DNA from: Korobacter sp963758505
GTDB lineage: Bacteria > Acidobacteriota > Terriglobia > Terriglobales > Acidobacteriaceae
Assembly (NCBI GenBank): GCA_963758505.1
Contig: CAVWVJ010000001.1
Span: 558,001-622,000 of the forward strand
Direction of reading: 5' to 3'
DNA length: 64,000 bases
Positions 18,098-27,458 of the stretch are shown here, piece after piece; positions within the stretch are counted from its first letter, which is position 1; each line of letters begins with the position of its first letter. Made by a program: the position numbers and the translations under genes. Below the pieces are notes generated by a model. It did not search any database. It was given only the letters and a program-made list of their open reading frames with translations, and was not told where the DNA came from.

Positions 18098-19392
18098 TTG
18101 CCGCCATCGTACGTACCAGCTTCCGCGCCCTGCGCCGCGATCGCGGAGCCTTCATCCTCTCGTTCGTTTTGCCGGTCGCCTTCTTCAGCATCTTCGCCGT
18201 CATCTTCGGCCAGGCGCACAACAGCACCCCCAAAGTCAGCGTCGCTGTCGTCGACGAAGACCACACCGCGGCGTCGCAGCGCCTGGTCGACGGCCTCAAG
18301 CACGAAGAAGCGCTCAATGCCTTCACCGCCCCCAAGCCGAAGCAAGGCGTGCCCCAGAAGCCCGATTACACCGCGCAAACCGCCGAGGCTGGCGTCAAGG
18401 CCGGCGACTTCTCCGCCGCCCTCATCATCCCCAAAGGTTTCGGCGCCCATCCCATCGCCTTCGGCCCGCAATCGCAATCTTCGAATCAGCCGCAGATCCA
18501 GATCCTCCACGACAGCTCCGATCCCATCGCCGCCCAGGTTCTCGCCGGAATGCTGCAGAAAGTCGCCATGACCTCCATGGGCGACGTCATGGCCGACCAG
18601 GGCATGCAGTACTTCGAACAATCCTCCGGCGGCCTCACCGCGCAGCAACGCAAAAATATTCAGGGCGATATGGCCCGCTACCGCGACTACCTCAACCGCC
18701 GGCAGCAGAATCCCTCCGCCGCCGGCAATACGAACAACGGCTCGCTGGTCGCCATGAACATTCGCGATGTCGTCGGCGAAAACAAGAAAAGTCCCATGGT
18801 CTCCTTCTACGCCGCCGGCATCGGCGTCATGTTTCTGCTCTTCACCGCCAGCGGGGCCGGCGGCTCGCTCCTCGACGAATCCGACAGCGGCGCCCTCGAC
18901 CGCGTCCTCAGCTCGCGCGTCAGCATGACCACCCTCCTCGCCGGCAAAATGACTTACTGCACCCTGCTCGCGTTCTCGCAGCTCTGCGTCATGTTCCTCT
19001 GGGGATGGGCCGTCTTTCACCTCGACCTCTGGCCGCACCTCGCCGGCTTCCTCGTGATGGGTGTCTGCACCGCCTTCGCCGTCGCCAACTTCGGCATGAT
19101 CCTCGCCAGCGTCTCCAAAACCCGCGCCCAGCAAGGCGCCATCGGCACGCTGTTGATTCTCACCATGTCGGCCATCGGCGGCAGCATGTTCCCACGCTTC
19201 CTCATGCCCGAGAGCATGAAGAAAGCCGGCCTGCTCACCATCAACGGCTGGGCCATCGACGGCTTCACCAAGGTCTTCTGGTACGACGAGCCCGTCAGTC
19301 ACCTCTGGCAGCAGGTCACCGTGCTGCTCGCCATCGGAGTCGTTCTCTTCCTCGTAGCCCGCCGCTTCGCCCGCCGCTGGGAAAGCGTCTAG
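18094..19392 (+). CDS. ABC-2 type permease
   Basis: 432 residues from ATG 18094, which overlaps the ATPase stop (ATGA). The frame is open far upstream, but the start is set by this overlap and by the ABC-2 N-terminus 'FRALRRDRGAFILSFVLPVAFFSIFAVIFG' (TM1). A large extracytoplasmic loop of about 200 residues follows, then five TM segments from 'MVSFYAAGIGVMFLLFTASG' to the end. It forms the membrane part of the exporter with the ATPase upstream. The stop TAG abuts directly on the first unit of repeat array E. Confidence 0.92.
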   Translation: MIAAIVRTSFRALRRDRGAFILSFVLPVAFFSIFAVIFGQAHNSTPKVSVAVVDEDHTAASQRLVDGLKHEEALNAFTAPKPKQGVPQKPDYTAQTAEAGVKAGDFSAALIIPKGFGAHPIAFGPQSQSSNQPQIQILHDSSDPIAAQVLAGMLQKVAMTSMGDVMADQGMQYFEQSSGGLTAQQRKNIQGDMARYRDYLNRRQQNPSAAGNTNNGSLVAMNIRDVVGENKKSPMVSFYAAGIGVMFLLFTASGAGGSLLDESDSGALDRVLSSRVSMTTLLAGKMTYCTLLAFSQLCVMFLWGWAVFHLDLWPHLAGFLVMGVCTAFAVANFGMILASVSKTRAQQGAIGTLLILTMSAIGGSMFPRFLMPESMKKAGLLTINGWAIDGFTKVFWYDEPVSHLWQQVTVLLAIGVVLFLVARRFARRWESV

Positions 19393-20265
19393 CCAGCCCG
19401 CAACGCTCTCTCCCTCTCCAACCCTCTCTCTTGTCATTGCGAGGAGCGCAGCGACGTGGCAACCTGCTGTTTGCCTGTCATCCCGAGCGAAGAACGCGTT
19501 CGCAGTCGAAGGTTCGTGCATTTTGCAACGCGGCCAGCCCGCAACGCTCTCTCCCTCTCCCTCCCTCTCTCTTGTCATTGCGAGGAGCGCAGCGACGTGG
19601 CAACCTGCTGTTTGCTTGTCATCCCGAGCGAAGAACGCGTTCGAGTCGAAGGTTCGTGCATTTTGCAACGCGGCGAGCCCGCAACGCTCTCTCCCTCTCC
19701 CTCCCTCTCTCTTGTCATTGCGAGGAGCGCAGCGACGTGGCAACCTGCTGTTTGCCTGTCATCCCGAGCGAAGAACGCGTTCGAGTCGAAGGTTCGTGCA
19801 TTTTGCAACGCGGCCAGCCCGCAACGCTCTCTCCCTCTCCATCCCTCTCTCTTGTCATTGCGAGGAGCGCAGCGACGTGGCAACCTGCTGTTTGCCTGTC
19901 ATCCCGAGCGAAGAACGCGTTCGAGTCGAAGGTTCGTGCATTTTGCAACGCGGCCAGCCCGCAACGCTCTCTCCCTCTCCCTCCCTCTCTCTTGTCATTG
20001 CGAGGAGCGCAGCGACGTGGCAACCTGCTGTCCCTGTTCCGGCGAGCGAAGCCTGTCATCCCGAGCGAAGCGGCGTTCGAGTCGAAGGTTCGTGCATTTT
20101 GCAACGCGGCCAGCCCGCCACGCTCTCTCCCTCTCCATTCCTCTCTCTTGTCATTGCGAGGAGCGCAGCGACGTGGCAACCTGCTGTCCCTGTTCCGGTG
20201 AGCGAAGCCTGTCATCCTGAGCGAAGCGGCGCCCGCGCCGCGCAGTCGAAGGACCCCTACTCCCT
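19393..20265. repeat. Array E: six tandem composite repeats of 140-156 bp
   Basis: The core TCATTGCGAGGAGCGCAGCG begins at 19434, 19575, 19715, 19855, 19995 and 20151 (spacing 141, 140, 140, 140, 156). Unit order is GCCAGCCCGCAACGCTCTC, CTCTCTCTTG, the core through GACGTGGCAACCTGCTGT, TGTCATCCCGAGCGAAG, AACGCGTTCGAGTCGAAGG, TTCGTGCATTTTGCAACGCG. Units 2-5 are nearly identical, which suggests recent amplification. The last two carry an extra TCCCTGTTCCGG(C/T)GAGCGAAGC. No real gene is visible; overlapping long ORFs are artefacts of the periodicity. Confidence 0.95.
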
Positions 20266-20321
20266 CGAACGCTCTCAATCGATCATCACCACGCGTCCAA
20301 ACGCACGCCAGGAAATGCCAT

Positions 20322-20585
20322 CTACGCCGCCCGGCTGCTCACCGCATCCGACCCATGCTGCTTCACCATCTTGTTATACGTTCCCATGATCAGAAACGGC
20401 GCCGGCCACTGCCCCACAAATAACGCCCAATTGTCTTTCCCCATGATCTTCAAAATCGCCGACCCGATCATCGATCCCACCGCCAGCCCCAGGTACACGC
20501 TGGAAGGAATCTGGGATGTCTGCGATTCGATCGCTCCCGTAAACCTATCCTCTTCTGCCTGTCCGCGATAAACCTTGCTCTCCAT
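20322..20585 (-). CDS. Small membrane protein of unknown function
   Basis: 87 residues from ATG 20585, chosen because AGGAGAG stands about 7 nt upstream; an in-frame start eight codons earlier lacks this. The hydrophilic N-terminus (ESKVYRGQAEEDRFTGAIES) is followed by two hydrophobic stretches, 'VYLGLAVGSMIGSAILKIMG' and 'WALFVGQWPAPFLIMGTYN'. I do not recognise a family. It is divergent from the histidine kinase gene and convergent with the ABC permease across array E. Confidence 0.75.
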   Translation of the reverse strand: MESKVYRGQAEEDRFTGAIESQTSQIPSSVYLGLAVGSMIGSAILKIMGKDNWALFVGQWPAPFLIMGTYNKMVKQHGSDAVSSRAA

Positions 20586-20862
20586 GAATGCTCTCCTTTG
20601 AAGTTTCAAAACCTTTTACCAAGAGATGTCCCGCTCCTGAAGCAAGAGGTATCGCTTATCCCCGTATTCGCTCGCCCCCTCCCGGAAATTGAACCGCACT
20701 CACTTCGCCGCCCCATATCCCCCCGATCGGTTCAAATGCCTGTGCGCAGCTCTGCATTTCACAACCTTCCCCCAAATCCGCTACCATGGTTCTACCGTCG
20801 CGCCTCGTTCGCCCTGCAAAAAACCTTTGAGTGGGAAGCACAGCCATCGCTGTTCCGGTAAA

Positions 20863-22854
20863 GTGTTGAACAGACAAACCCAAGATCGCGCGCTGTGGAC
20901 CTCCATCGTCGTGGTCATGGTGCTTGTGCTCGGCGCCATTGCCGCCTTGCAATATCGCTGGAGCATGCGCGTCAGCGACGCTACCCAGGCCCGCATCGAC
21001 GCCAGCCTCAAGGCCTCCATCATGGATTGGCACCTCAGCCTCCTTCATGAAGTCGCCGAACCCTGCTTCGCCATGCAGGTCAGCTCCGAACCCGATAACA
21101 AGGAAGACTGGGACAAGTATTTCCAGCGCTACGAAGGTTGGTACCAGTCCGCCAAGCGTCCCGAGCTCTTCTCCAATCTTTATCTTGTCGAGGTTCCCCG
21201 GCAGGGGAACGACCGCATGTATCGTCTCGATGTCACGCACAACCGTTTCTTTCTGGAGCCATGGCCGGCGCGCTTTGATGCGCTTCACCACGAGCTTCGC
21301 CGCCAATCCGCTAATCCCGAGACCCTGGAGCGTGCCGTCACCGACGACCCTCGCACCACCGTCGACAACGCTCCCGGACAGATCCCTCACGATCCTCTCT
21401 TCGGCTGGCAATTCGAGCAAAATCTTCCCGCGCTGGTGCGCCCCCTCATTCACAACGATGTGCTCGAGGATGAAGCGGAAGAACGAGCCAAGGCGCATCC
21501 TTATAACGGAGCGGCTGCCGAGGTGCGGCGGGAACACGACACCCCGCGCCAAAAAGACAAGGACCTGGACGAGGTCGAGCCCGTTTACTGGATCGTTATT
21601 GAAATAAACCCGAAGGTCCTAAGCCAGCAGCTCCTGCCCGAGCTCGCGAAACATTACTTCGGCGGCCCGCAAGGCTCGAACTACGACAACGCCGTGATCG
21701 CCGGACGCAGCGAGCGCGTCCTCTACTCGTCCAGTCCCGAACTCGTGCAGAATCCCTTCGATCACCCGGATGCGGTGCTCGATATCTTCGGACCACCCGC
21801 CACCCAACATACGGCGCTCTCGCATGACTTCGCCGGCGACTTTCATGCCGGTGGCTCGAAACCTGCCACCAGCTTCGACGAGCGCCGCAGCTTGTCGGCC
21901 CCCTCCTGGCTCCCCGTCATGCAGGACACCGGGCACGACCCCCATTGGAACCTCGTCGTGCGTCACCGGCGCGGATCGCTCGAGGCCCAGTTGGCCGCCA
22001 TGCGCCGCCGCGATCTCGCGATTAGTCTCGGCGTGCTGCTGCTTCTCGGCGCAGCTATGACCATGCTGATCGTTGCCACCCGCCGGGCGCAGCGCCTCGC
22101 GCGCCAGCAGATGGATTTTGTCGCCACCGTTTCGCACGAACTGCGCACCCCGCTCGCCGTCATCTGCTCCGCCGCTGACAATCTCACCGATGGCGTCGTC
22201 AGCGGCAAGCAACAGCTCGCCCGCTACGGCGAAACGATCAAGCTTCAAGGCAAGCAACTCATCGCCCTCGTCGAACAGATCCTTCTCTTCGCCTCCACCC
22301 GCGAAGGACGGCAGATCTACCATTTGGAGTTCCTCGACGTCAGACGAATTGTGGACGTCGTTCTCGCGAATACTTCCGGATTGATGGAGATCGCCGGAGT
22401 TCAGGTCGAAACCCACGTCGAGTCCGACTTGCCCCAGGTCGTCGGCGACTTGGCCGCCATCTCCCAGTGCCTCCAGAACCTCGTCATCAACGCCGTCAAG
22501 TACGGCGGCGAAGCCCGGTGGCTCTCTGTCCGCGCCCGCCAGGTGCAGCTCGCGAAATCGGCCGAAATTCAGGTCTCGGTCGAAGACCGCGGGATCGGCA
22601 TGAGCCACGATGATCTCGCCCACGTCTTCGAGCCCTTTTATCGCAGCCCCCTGGTCGCCGCCGCGCAGATCCGCGGCACCGGCTTGGGCTTGCCCCTCGC
22701 CAAAAGCCTGGCGGAAGCAATGAGTGGTTCGCTCACCGTCGAGAGCGAATTGGGAAGAGGAAGCACCTTTACCCTCCACCTGCCCTTCGCCCAGGACTCT
22801 CCGCTGCGCGCTGCCGTGTCGCAAACCTCCGAGAAGGTGTTGACCAACGCATGA
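20863..22854 (+). CDS. Membrane sensor histidine kinase
   Basis: 663 residues from GTG 20863. The open frame extends 58 codons upstream, but that part is not protein-like and TM1 starts just after this GTG. Order: TM1 (about 12-32), a periplasmic sensor region of about 350 residues, TM2 ('LAISLGVLLLLGAAMTMLIVA'), HisKA with phospho-acceptor His425 in 'FVATVSHELRTPLAVI', and HATPase_c with 'NLVINAVKYG', 'VEDRGIGM' and 'GTGLGLPLAK'. The sensor region has no recognised fold. The response regulator follows with a 4-bp overlap, so the pair should be one system. Confidence 0.93.
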   Translation: MLNRQTQDRALWTSIVVVMVLVLGAIAALQYRWSMRVSDATQARIDASLKASIMDWHLSLLHEVAEPCFAMQVSSEPDNKEDWDKYFQRYEGWYQSAKRPELFSNLYLVEVPRQGNDRMYRLDVTHNRFFLEPWPARFDALHHELRRQSANPETLERAVTDDPRTTVDNAPGQIPHDPLFGWQFEQNLPALVRPLIHNDVLEDEAEERAKAHPYNGAAAEVRREHDTPRQKDKDLDEVEPVYWIVIEINPKVLSQQLLPELAKHYFGGPQGSNYDNAVIAGRSERVLYSSSPELVQNPFDHPDAVLDIFGPPATQHTALSHDFAGDFHAGGSKPATSFDERRSLSAPSWLPVMQDTGHDPHWNLVVRHRRGSLEAQLAAMRRRDLAISLGVLLLLGAAMTMLIVATRRAQRLARQQMDFVATVSHELRTPLAVICSAADNLTDGVVSGKQQLARYGETIKLQGKQLIALVEQILLFASTREGRQIYHLEFLDVRRIVDVVLANTSGLMEIAGVQVETHVESDLPQVVGDLAAISQCLQNLVINAVKYGGEARWLSVRARQVQLAKSAEIQVSVEDRGIGMSHDDLAHVFEPFYRSPLVAAAQIRGTGLGLPLAKSLAEAMSGSLTVESELGRGSTFTLHLPFAQDSPLRAAVSQTSEKVLTNA

Positions 22855-23540
22855 ACGAACGCATCCTGCTGATCGAAGATGAAGAGGCGTTGCTGATGAC
22901 GCTGACCGACCGCCTCACCTCGGAAGGCTATTCCGTCGAGATCGCGCGCAATGGCGACGAGGGCTATACCCACGGAACCCGCGACGTCTTCGATCTCATC
23001 ATCCTCGATATCCAGTTGCCCAAGCGCAATGGCTTCGATGTCTGCCGCGATATCCGGCAGGCCGGTGTCGCCACCCCGATTCTCATGCTCACCGCCCGCG
23101 GCCAGATCGTGGACAAGGTTGTCGGTCTCAAGATCGGTGCCGATGACTACATGACCAAACCCTTCGAGATGATGGAACTGGTCGCCCGTATCGAAGCTCT
23201 CTTGCGTCGTGCTCCGATTCGTTCTCCTGAACAGGAAACCGTGCAGCAGTTTGGCGATCTCCGCATCGATCTGCGTGGCACCGCTGTCTCCCGCGAAGGC
23301 AAACCCATCCCCCTCAGCGCCCGCGAATTCCAACTGCTGCGCTACCTGGTGGAACATCGCGGCGCAACCGTCTCGCGCGGAGAACTCCTCAAAGAAGTCT
23401 GGGGCTACAACGCCTCCACCTATACCCGCACCGTCGACATGCACGTCGCCAGCCTCCGCCAGAAAATCGAAAGCGACCCCAAACAACCCCAATGGGTCCT
23501 GACCGTCCCCGGCCTGGGCTACAAATTCACCAACGTCTAA
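22851..23540 (+). CDS. OmpR/PhoB-family response regulator
   Basis: 229 residues: receiver domain with acidic pocket 'LLIEDEE', phospho-acceptor Asp53 ('LIILDIQLPKRNG') and Lys in 'MTKPFEM'. A winged-helix DNA-binding domain follows ('LSAREFQLLRYLVEHRG', 'EVWGYNASTYTRTVDMHVASLR', 'WVLTVPGLGYKF'). It overlaps the kinase gene by ATGA and is surely its partner. Members bind direct repeats spaced about 11 bp; such a triple repeat occurs at 24791-24819, the next non-repeat sequence downstream. Confidence 0.95.
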   Translation: MNERILLIEDEEALLMTLTDRLTSEGYSVEIARNGDEGYTHGTRDVFDLIILDIQLPKRNGFDVCRDIRQAGVATPILMLTARGQIVDKVVGLKIGADDYMTKPFEMMELVARIEALLRRAPIRSPEQETVQQFGDLRIDLRGTAVSREGKPIPLSAREFQLLRYLVEHRGATVSRGELLKEVWGYNASTYTRTVDMHVASLRQKIESDPKQPQWVLTVPGLGYKFTNV

Positions 23541-24745
23541 ATTCCACGGCTTCTCCCCGTCCCCGCAACCCGGCCAGCCGACTTTCCCGCCCGTCCCTCC
23601 ATCCCTCTCTCTTGTCATTGCGAGGAGCGTAGCGACGTGGCAACCCGCTGTCCCTGCTCCGGCGAGCAAAGCCTGTCATCCTGAGCGAAGCGGCGCCCCG
23701 CGCCGCGCAGTCGAAGGACCCCTACTCCTTCGAATGCTCTCAATGAGCTCCCATCACCGCGCGTCTGGCTCCGCGGTCAGCGTGCAAGGCTTTCGCCCCT
23801 CCATCCCTCTCTCTTGTCATTGCGAGGAGCGCAGCGACGTGGCAACCTGCTGTCCCTGTTCCGGCGAGCAAAGCCCGCCATCCTGAGCGAAGAACGCGCG
23901 TTCGCAGTCGAAGGATCTTGCGTTTTGCTCCGCGGCCAGCCCGCGACGCTCTCTCCCCTCTCCATCCCTCTCTCTTGTCATTGAGAGGAGCGCAGCGACG
24001 TGGCAACCTGCTGTCCCTGTTCCGGCGAGCAAAGCCCGCCATCCTGAGCGAAGAGCGCCCCGTGCTCGCAGTCGAAGGATCTTGCGTTTTGCTCCGCGGC
24101 CAGCCCGCAACGCTCTCCCTCCTCCATCCCTCTCTCTTGTCATTGCGAGGAGCGCAGCGACGTGGCAACCTGCTGTCCCTGTTCCGGCAAAGATTGTCAT
24201 CCTGAGCGAAGCGGCGCCCGCGCCGCGCAGTCGCAAGGTACCTCCTACTCCATTCGAATGCTCTCAATGCAGCTCCCAGTCACCGCGCGTTTTGCTCCGC
24301 GGTCAGCCCGCAACGCTCTCGCCTCTCCATCCCTCTCTCTTGTCATTGCGAGGAGCGTAGCGACGTGGCAACCTGCTGTCCTTGTTCCGGCGAGCGAAGC
24401 CTGTCCCCCTGAGCGAAGCGGCGCCCGCGCAGTCGAAGGATCTTGCGGGTTTTGCTCCGCGGTCAGCCCGCAACGCTCTCCTCTCCTCCATCCCTCTCTC
24501 TTGTCATTGCGAGGAGCGTAGCGACGTGGCAACCTGCTGTTGCCTGTCCCCCTGAGCGAAGCGGCGCCCGCGCCGCGCAGTCGAAGGATCTTGCGGGTTT
24601 TGCTTCGCGGCCAGCCCGCAACGCTCTCGCCCTCTCCATCCCTCTCTCTTGTCATTGCGAGGAGCGCAGCGACGTGGCAACCTGCTGTTGCCTGTCATCC
24701 TCCTGAGCAAAGAACGCGCCGCGTTTCGCAAGCGGAATCCGCCCT
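23541..24745. repeat. Array F: seven composite repeats of about 150-200 bp
   Basis: The core TCATTGCGAGGAGCG (one copy TCATTGAGAGG) starts at 23615, 23817, 23978, 24140, 24343, 24504 and 24652 (spacing 202, 161, 162, 203, 161, 148). Between cores lie TCCCTGTTCCGGCGAGC, GTC(AT/CC)CCTGAGCGAAG, a GC palindrome GCGGCGC-CC-GCGCCGC in several copies, CAGTCGAAGGATCTTGCG and TTTTGCTCCGCGGCCAGCCC. Units are more diverged than in array E. It occupies about 1.2 kb with no credible gene. Confidence 0.93.
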
Positions 24746-24790
24746 TTATAACTCCCGCTTATCGCTCGCATAAGGTTTGCTAACTGATTG

Positions 24791-24819
24791 ACTTTACATG
24801 CACTTTACAGCCACTTTAC
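24791..24819. promoter_or_regulatory. Triple direct repeat ACTTTAC at exact 11-bp spacing
   Basis: ACTTTAC occurs at 24791-24797, 24802-24808 and 24813-24819. On the minus strand this reads GTAAA-N6-GTAAA-N6-GTAAA, like the tandem boxes of OmpR-family regulators such as CpxR or PhoB. It lies 80 bp before the start of the secreted protein at 24900 and 1.25 kb after the OmpR-type regulator gene. Regulation by that regulator is inferred. Confidence 0.6.
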
Positions 24820-24899
24820 CGTCCTTTTTTCGTGGCGATGATCTACTGCTTATACGCAATGGGAACTTCTCCCACCCGGAGAAGGAATAGGAGAAGATC

Positions 24900-25175
24900 A
24901 TGAATAGAATTCTTGGATATGCGCTGGCAATGGCGGTTGGATTGGGTACCGGAGCGGCGCTCTCGAATGGCGTCTCTGCGAATACCGTCGCCGCAAACCA
25001 TGTCGCCATAAAACACGGAACCGACGCCGCCTTCCACGATGGCCTCTATATGGGCAAGCACGACGCCGAAGAGGGTCGTCTGCGCCATGTCTCCGCCGGC
25101 CGTTGGAGCACCCCCACCGATCGCTCGCAGTACCAGGCCGGGTATGACGCGGGGTTCAGCGCCTCGATTCGCTAG
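24900..25175 (+). CDS. Small secreted protein of unknown function
   Basis: 91 residues with a strong AGGAG ribosome-binding site 8 nt before the ATG and a signal peptide (MNRILGYALAMAVGLGTGAA...). The mature part is about 65 residues, with the pattern 'AAFHDGLYMGKHDAEEG', then 'GRW', then 'QYQAGYDAGF'. These are two short DGxYxGxxDA / YxxGYDxG-like motifs that look like a small helical repeat. No function is known to me. It has its own terminator and a putative OmpR-type operator, so it is likely a single, regulated transcript. Confidence 0.8.
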   Translation: MNRILGYALAMAVGLGTGAALSNGVSANTVAANHVAIKHGTDAAFHDGLYMGKHDAEEGRLRHVSAGRWSTPTDRSQYQAGYDAGFSASIR

Positions 25176-25196
25176 CCGAAAACGTTCGTTTCCAGG

Positions 25197-25228
25197 AAGG
25201 GCAATTTCGACCGAAATTGCCCTTTTTT
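25197..25228 (+). terminator. Rho-independent terminator of the secreted-protein gene
   Basis: Perfect 11-bp stem AAGGGCAATTT / AAATTGCCCTT (25197-25207, 25214-25224), loop CGACCG, then six T. It lies 22 bp past the stop at 25175. Confidence 0.93.
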
Positions 25229-25374
25229 GCGTTTCAAATGCCACTTTCAGCCCCGATTTTCTTACTGTCCGTCTCCGGACACTTTTCTTCGTATCAGGAC
25301 ACCCGCCGCCTCAGATCCCCTCCTGGTGCTCTCCCTATCTCTTGCAACATCAACGTGTTACCCGGGATTCCAAC

Positions 25375-25391
25375 TTGGCGTCCAGCTTGCT
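25375..25391 (+). promoter_or_regulatory. Possible sigma-54 (-24/-12) promoter element
   Basis: TTGGCGTCCAGCTTGCT has TGGC at 25376-25379 and TTGC at 25387-25390, giving the exact GG-N10-GC spacing of -24/-12 promoters. It stands directly before the export cluster that also encodes an NtrC-like regulator. The predicted transcription start (~25402) would leave almost no leader before GTG 25404, which weakens the call. Confidence 0.4.
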
Positions 25392-25403
25392 TCCTAGGGA
25401 AGC

Positions 25404-26663
25404 GTGGATATCGCCCGACCAGAGTTCAAGCAGAAAAAACGTCGTCGCCAGCTCCTGTTCGGCGGCCTCGCCCTCATTGTCTTATTGGCCATAACTGCTG
25501 GTGTTTCAAGGCTTAAGCCCGCCGCTCCGTCGGTCGAACGCGGCACCGTCTGGACCGACACCGTGAAACAAGGCCCCATGCTCCGCCAAGTCCGTGGTTT
25601 AGGGACACTTACGCCCACTCCTGAAGATGTGCGCTTGATTCCCGCGGAGACCGAAGGGACGGTCCTCCGGATCTTCAAGCTTCCGGGCTCGCAAGTGACT
25701 GCAGACACGATACTTCTCGAGATGAGCAATCCGCAGCTCGAGCAGGAAGCGGTGGACGCGCAACTGCAACTGAAAGCCGCCGAAGCCGAATACCAAAACC
25801 TTAAAGTCAAGCTGCAGAGCGACTTAATGAACCAGCGCGCCGGCGCCGCCACCGTGGGCGCGGATTACAGCCAGGCCCAGCGACAGGCGCAAACCGATAA
25901 AGCTCTCTATGACTTAGGGGTAATTTCGGGCCTCGCGTACAAAGCCTCGCAAGGCAAAGCCGATGAGCTCACCACGCGCAACGATCTCGAGGGCCAGCGC
26001 TTGAACATCAACGAAAAGGCCACTGAATCCGAACTTGCCGTGCAGCAAACCAAGGTGGACGAGATGCGCGCTTTGTATGAGTTAAAAGCGAGGCAAATGG
26101 ACCGCCTGAAAGTGCGCGCCGGGATCGACGGCGTGCTGGTGGACCAGCCATTGCAGGTGGGCCAGCACGTGACACCCGGAACCGTGCTCGCGAAGGTCGT
26201 GCAGCCGAACCGGCTGATGGCCTCGCTGAAGATTCCAGAGACGCAGGCGCGCGACGTGCAGATCGGGCAGCCGGCTTCCGTGGATACGCACAACGGCGTA
26301 GTGCAGGGCAACGTGGTGCGGGTCGATCCGGCAGTGGTGAACGGAACGGTCACGGTGGACGTAAAACTCACTGGCGAGCTTCCCAAGGGTGCGCGTCCGG
26401 ACCTGAGCGTGGATGGAACGATCGACCTGGAGCGGTTGGACAGCGTGGTGTACGTGGGACGTCCGGCATTCGGCCAGGAGAACAGCACGATCAGCCTTTT
26501 CAAGCTCGACCCAGACGGAAAGGGTGCGTCGCGGGTGCCGGTGAAAGTAGGCCGCGCCTCGGTGAACACGATCCAGGTGCTGGAGGGTCTGAAGCCGGGA
26601 GACACGGTGATTTTGTCGGATATGTCGCGCTGGGATAACACCGACCGGATTCGACTCGACTAG
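25404..26663 (+). CDS. Periplasmic adaptor (HlyD/MacA-like) of ABC export cluster
   Basis: 419 residues from GTG 25404. A basic N-terminus (KQKKRRR) and one TM (LLFGGLALIVLLAITAGV) are followed by a lipoyl half, a coiled-coil hairpin with 'EAVDAQLQLKAAEAEYQNL', the second lipoyl half ('VRAGIDGVLVDQPLQVGQHV') and beta-barrel/membrane-proximal domains ending 'GLKPGDTVILSDMSRWD'. It links an inner-membrane ABC pump to TolC. An ATPase, three permeases, a second ATPase and a TolC follow on the same strand. Codons drift from C-ending to G-ending within the gene. Confidence 0.92.
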   Translation: MDIARPEFKQKKRRRQLLFGGLALIVLLAITAGVSRLKPAAPSVERGTVWTDTVKQGPMLRQVRGLGTLTPTPEDVRLIPAETEGTVLRIFKLPGSQVTADTILLEMSNPQLEQEAVDAQLQLKAAEAEYQNLKVKLQSDLMNQRAGAATVGADYSQAQRQAQTDKALYDLGVISGLAYKASQGKADELTTRNDLEGQRLNINEKATESELAVQQTKVDEMRALYELKARQMDRLKVRAGIDGVLVDQPLQVGQHVTPGTVLAKVVQPNRLMASLKIPETQARDVQIGQPASVDTHNGVVQGNVVRVDPAVVNGTVTVDVKLTGELPKGARPDLSVDGTIDLERLDSVVYVGRPAFGQENSTISLFKLDPDGKGASRVPVKVGRASVNTIQVLEGLKPGDTVILSDMSRWDNTDRIRLD

Positions 26664-26713
26664 CAATGCAAGTCCGAAGAGCCCGAATTTTAAGTTTTCC
26701 AGGAGAGATAGAA

Positions 26714-27436
<723 letters not shown>

Positions 27437-27458
27437 CTCCTATGCCAGGAGGTCTGCC

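Noticed and set aside
18027..20278. Long open frames across array E, rich in Arg, Ser and repeated peptides
   Set aside because: They follow the 140-bp DNA period in several frames and on both strands; they are by-products of the repeat, not proteins.
24760..24900. Replication origin with DnaA boxes near the composition switch
   Set aside because: No cluster of TTATCCACA-like boxes and no dnaA, dnaN or gyrB gene nearby; only the skew change hints at it.
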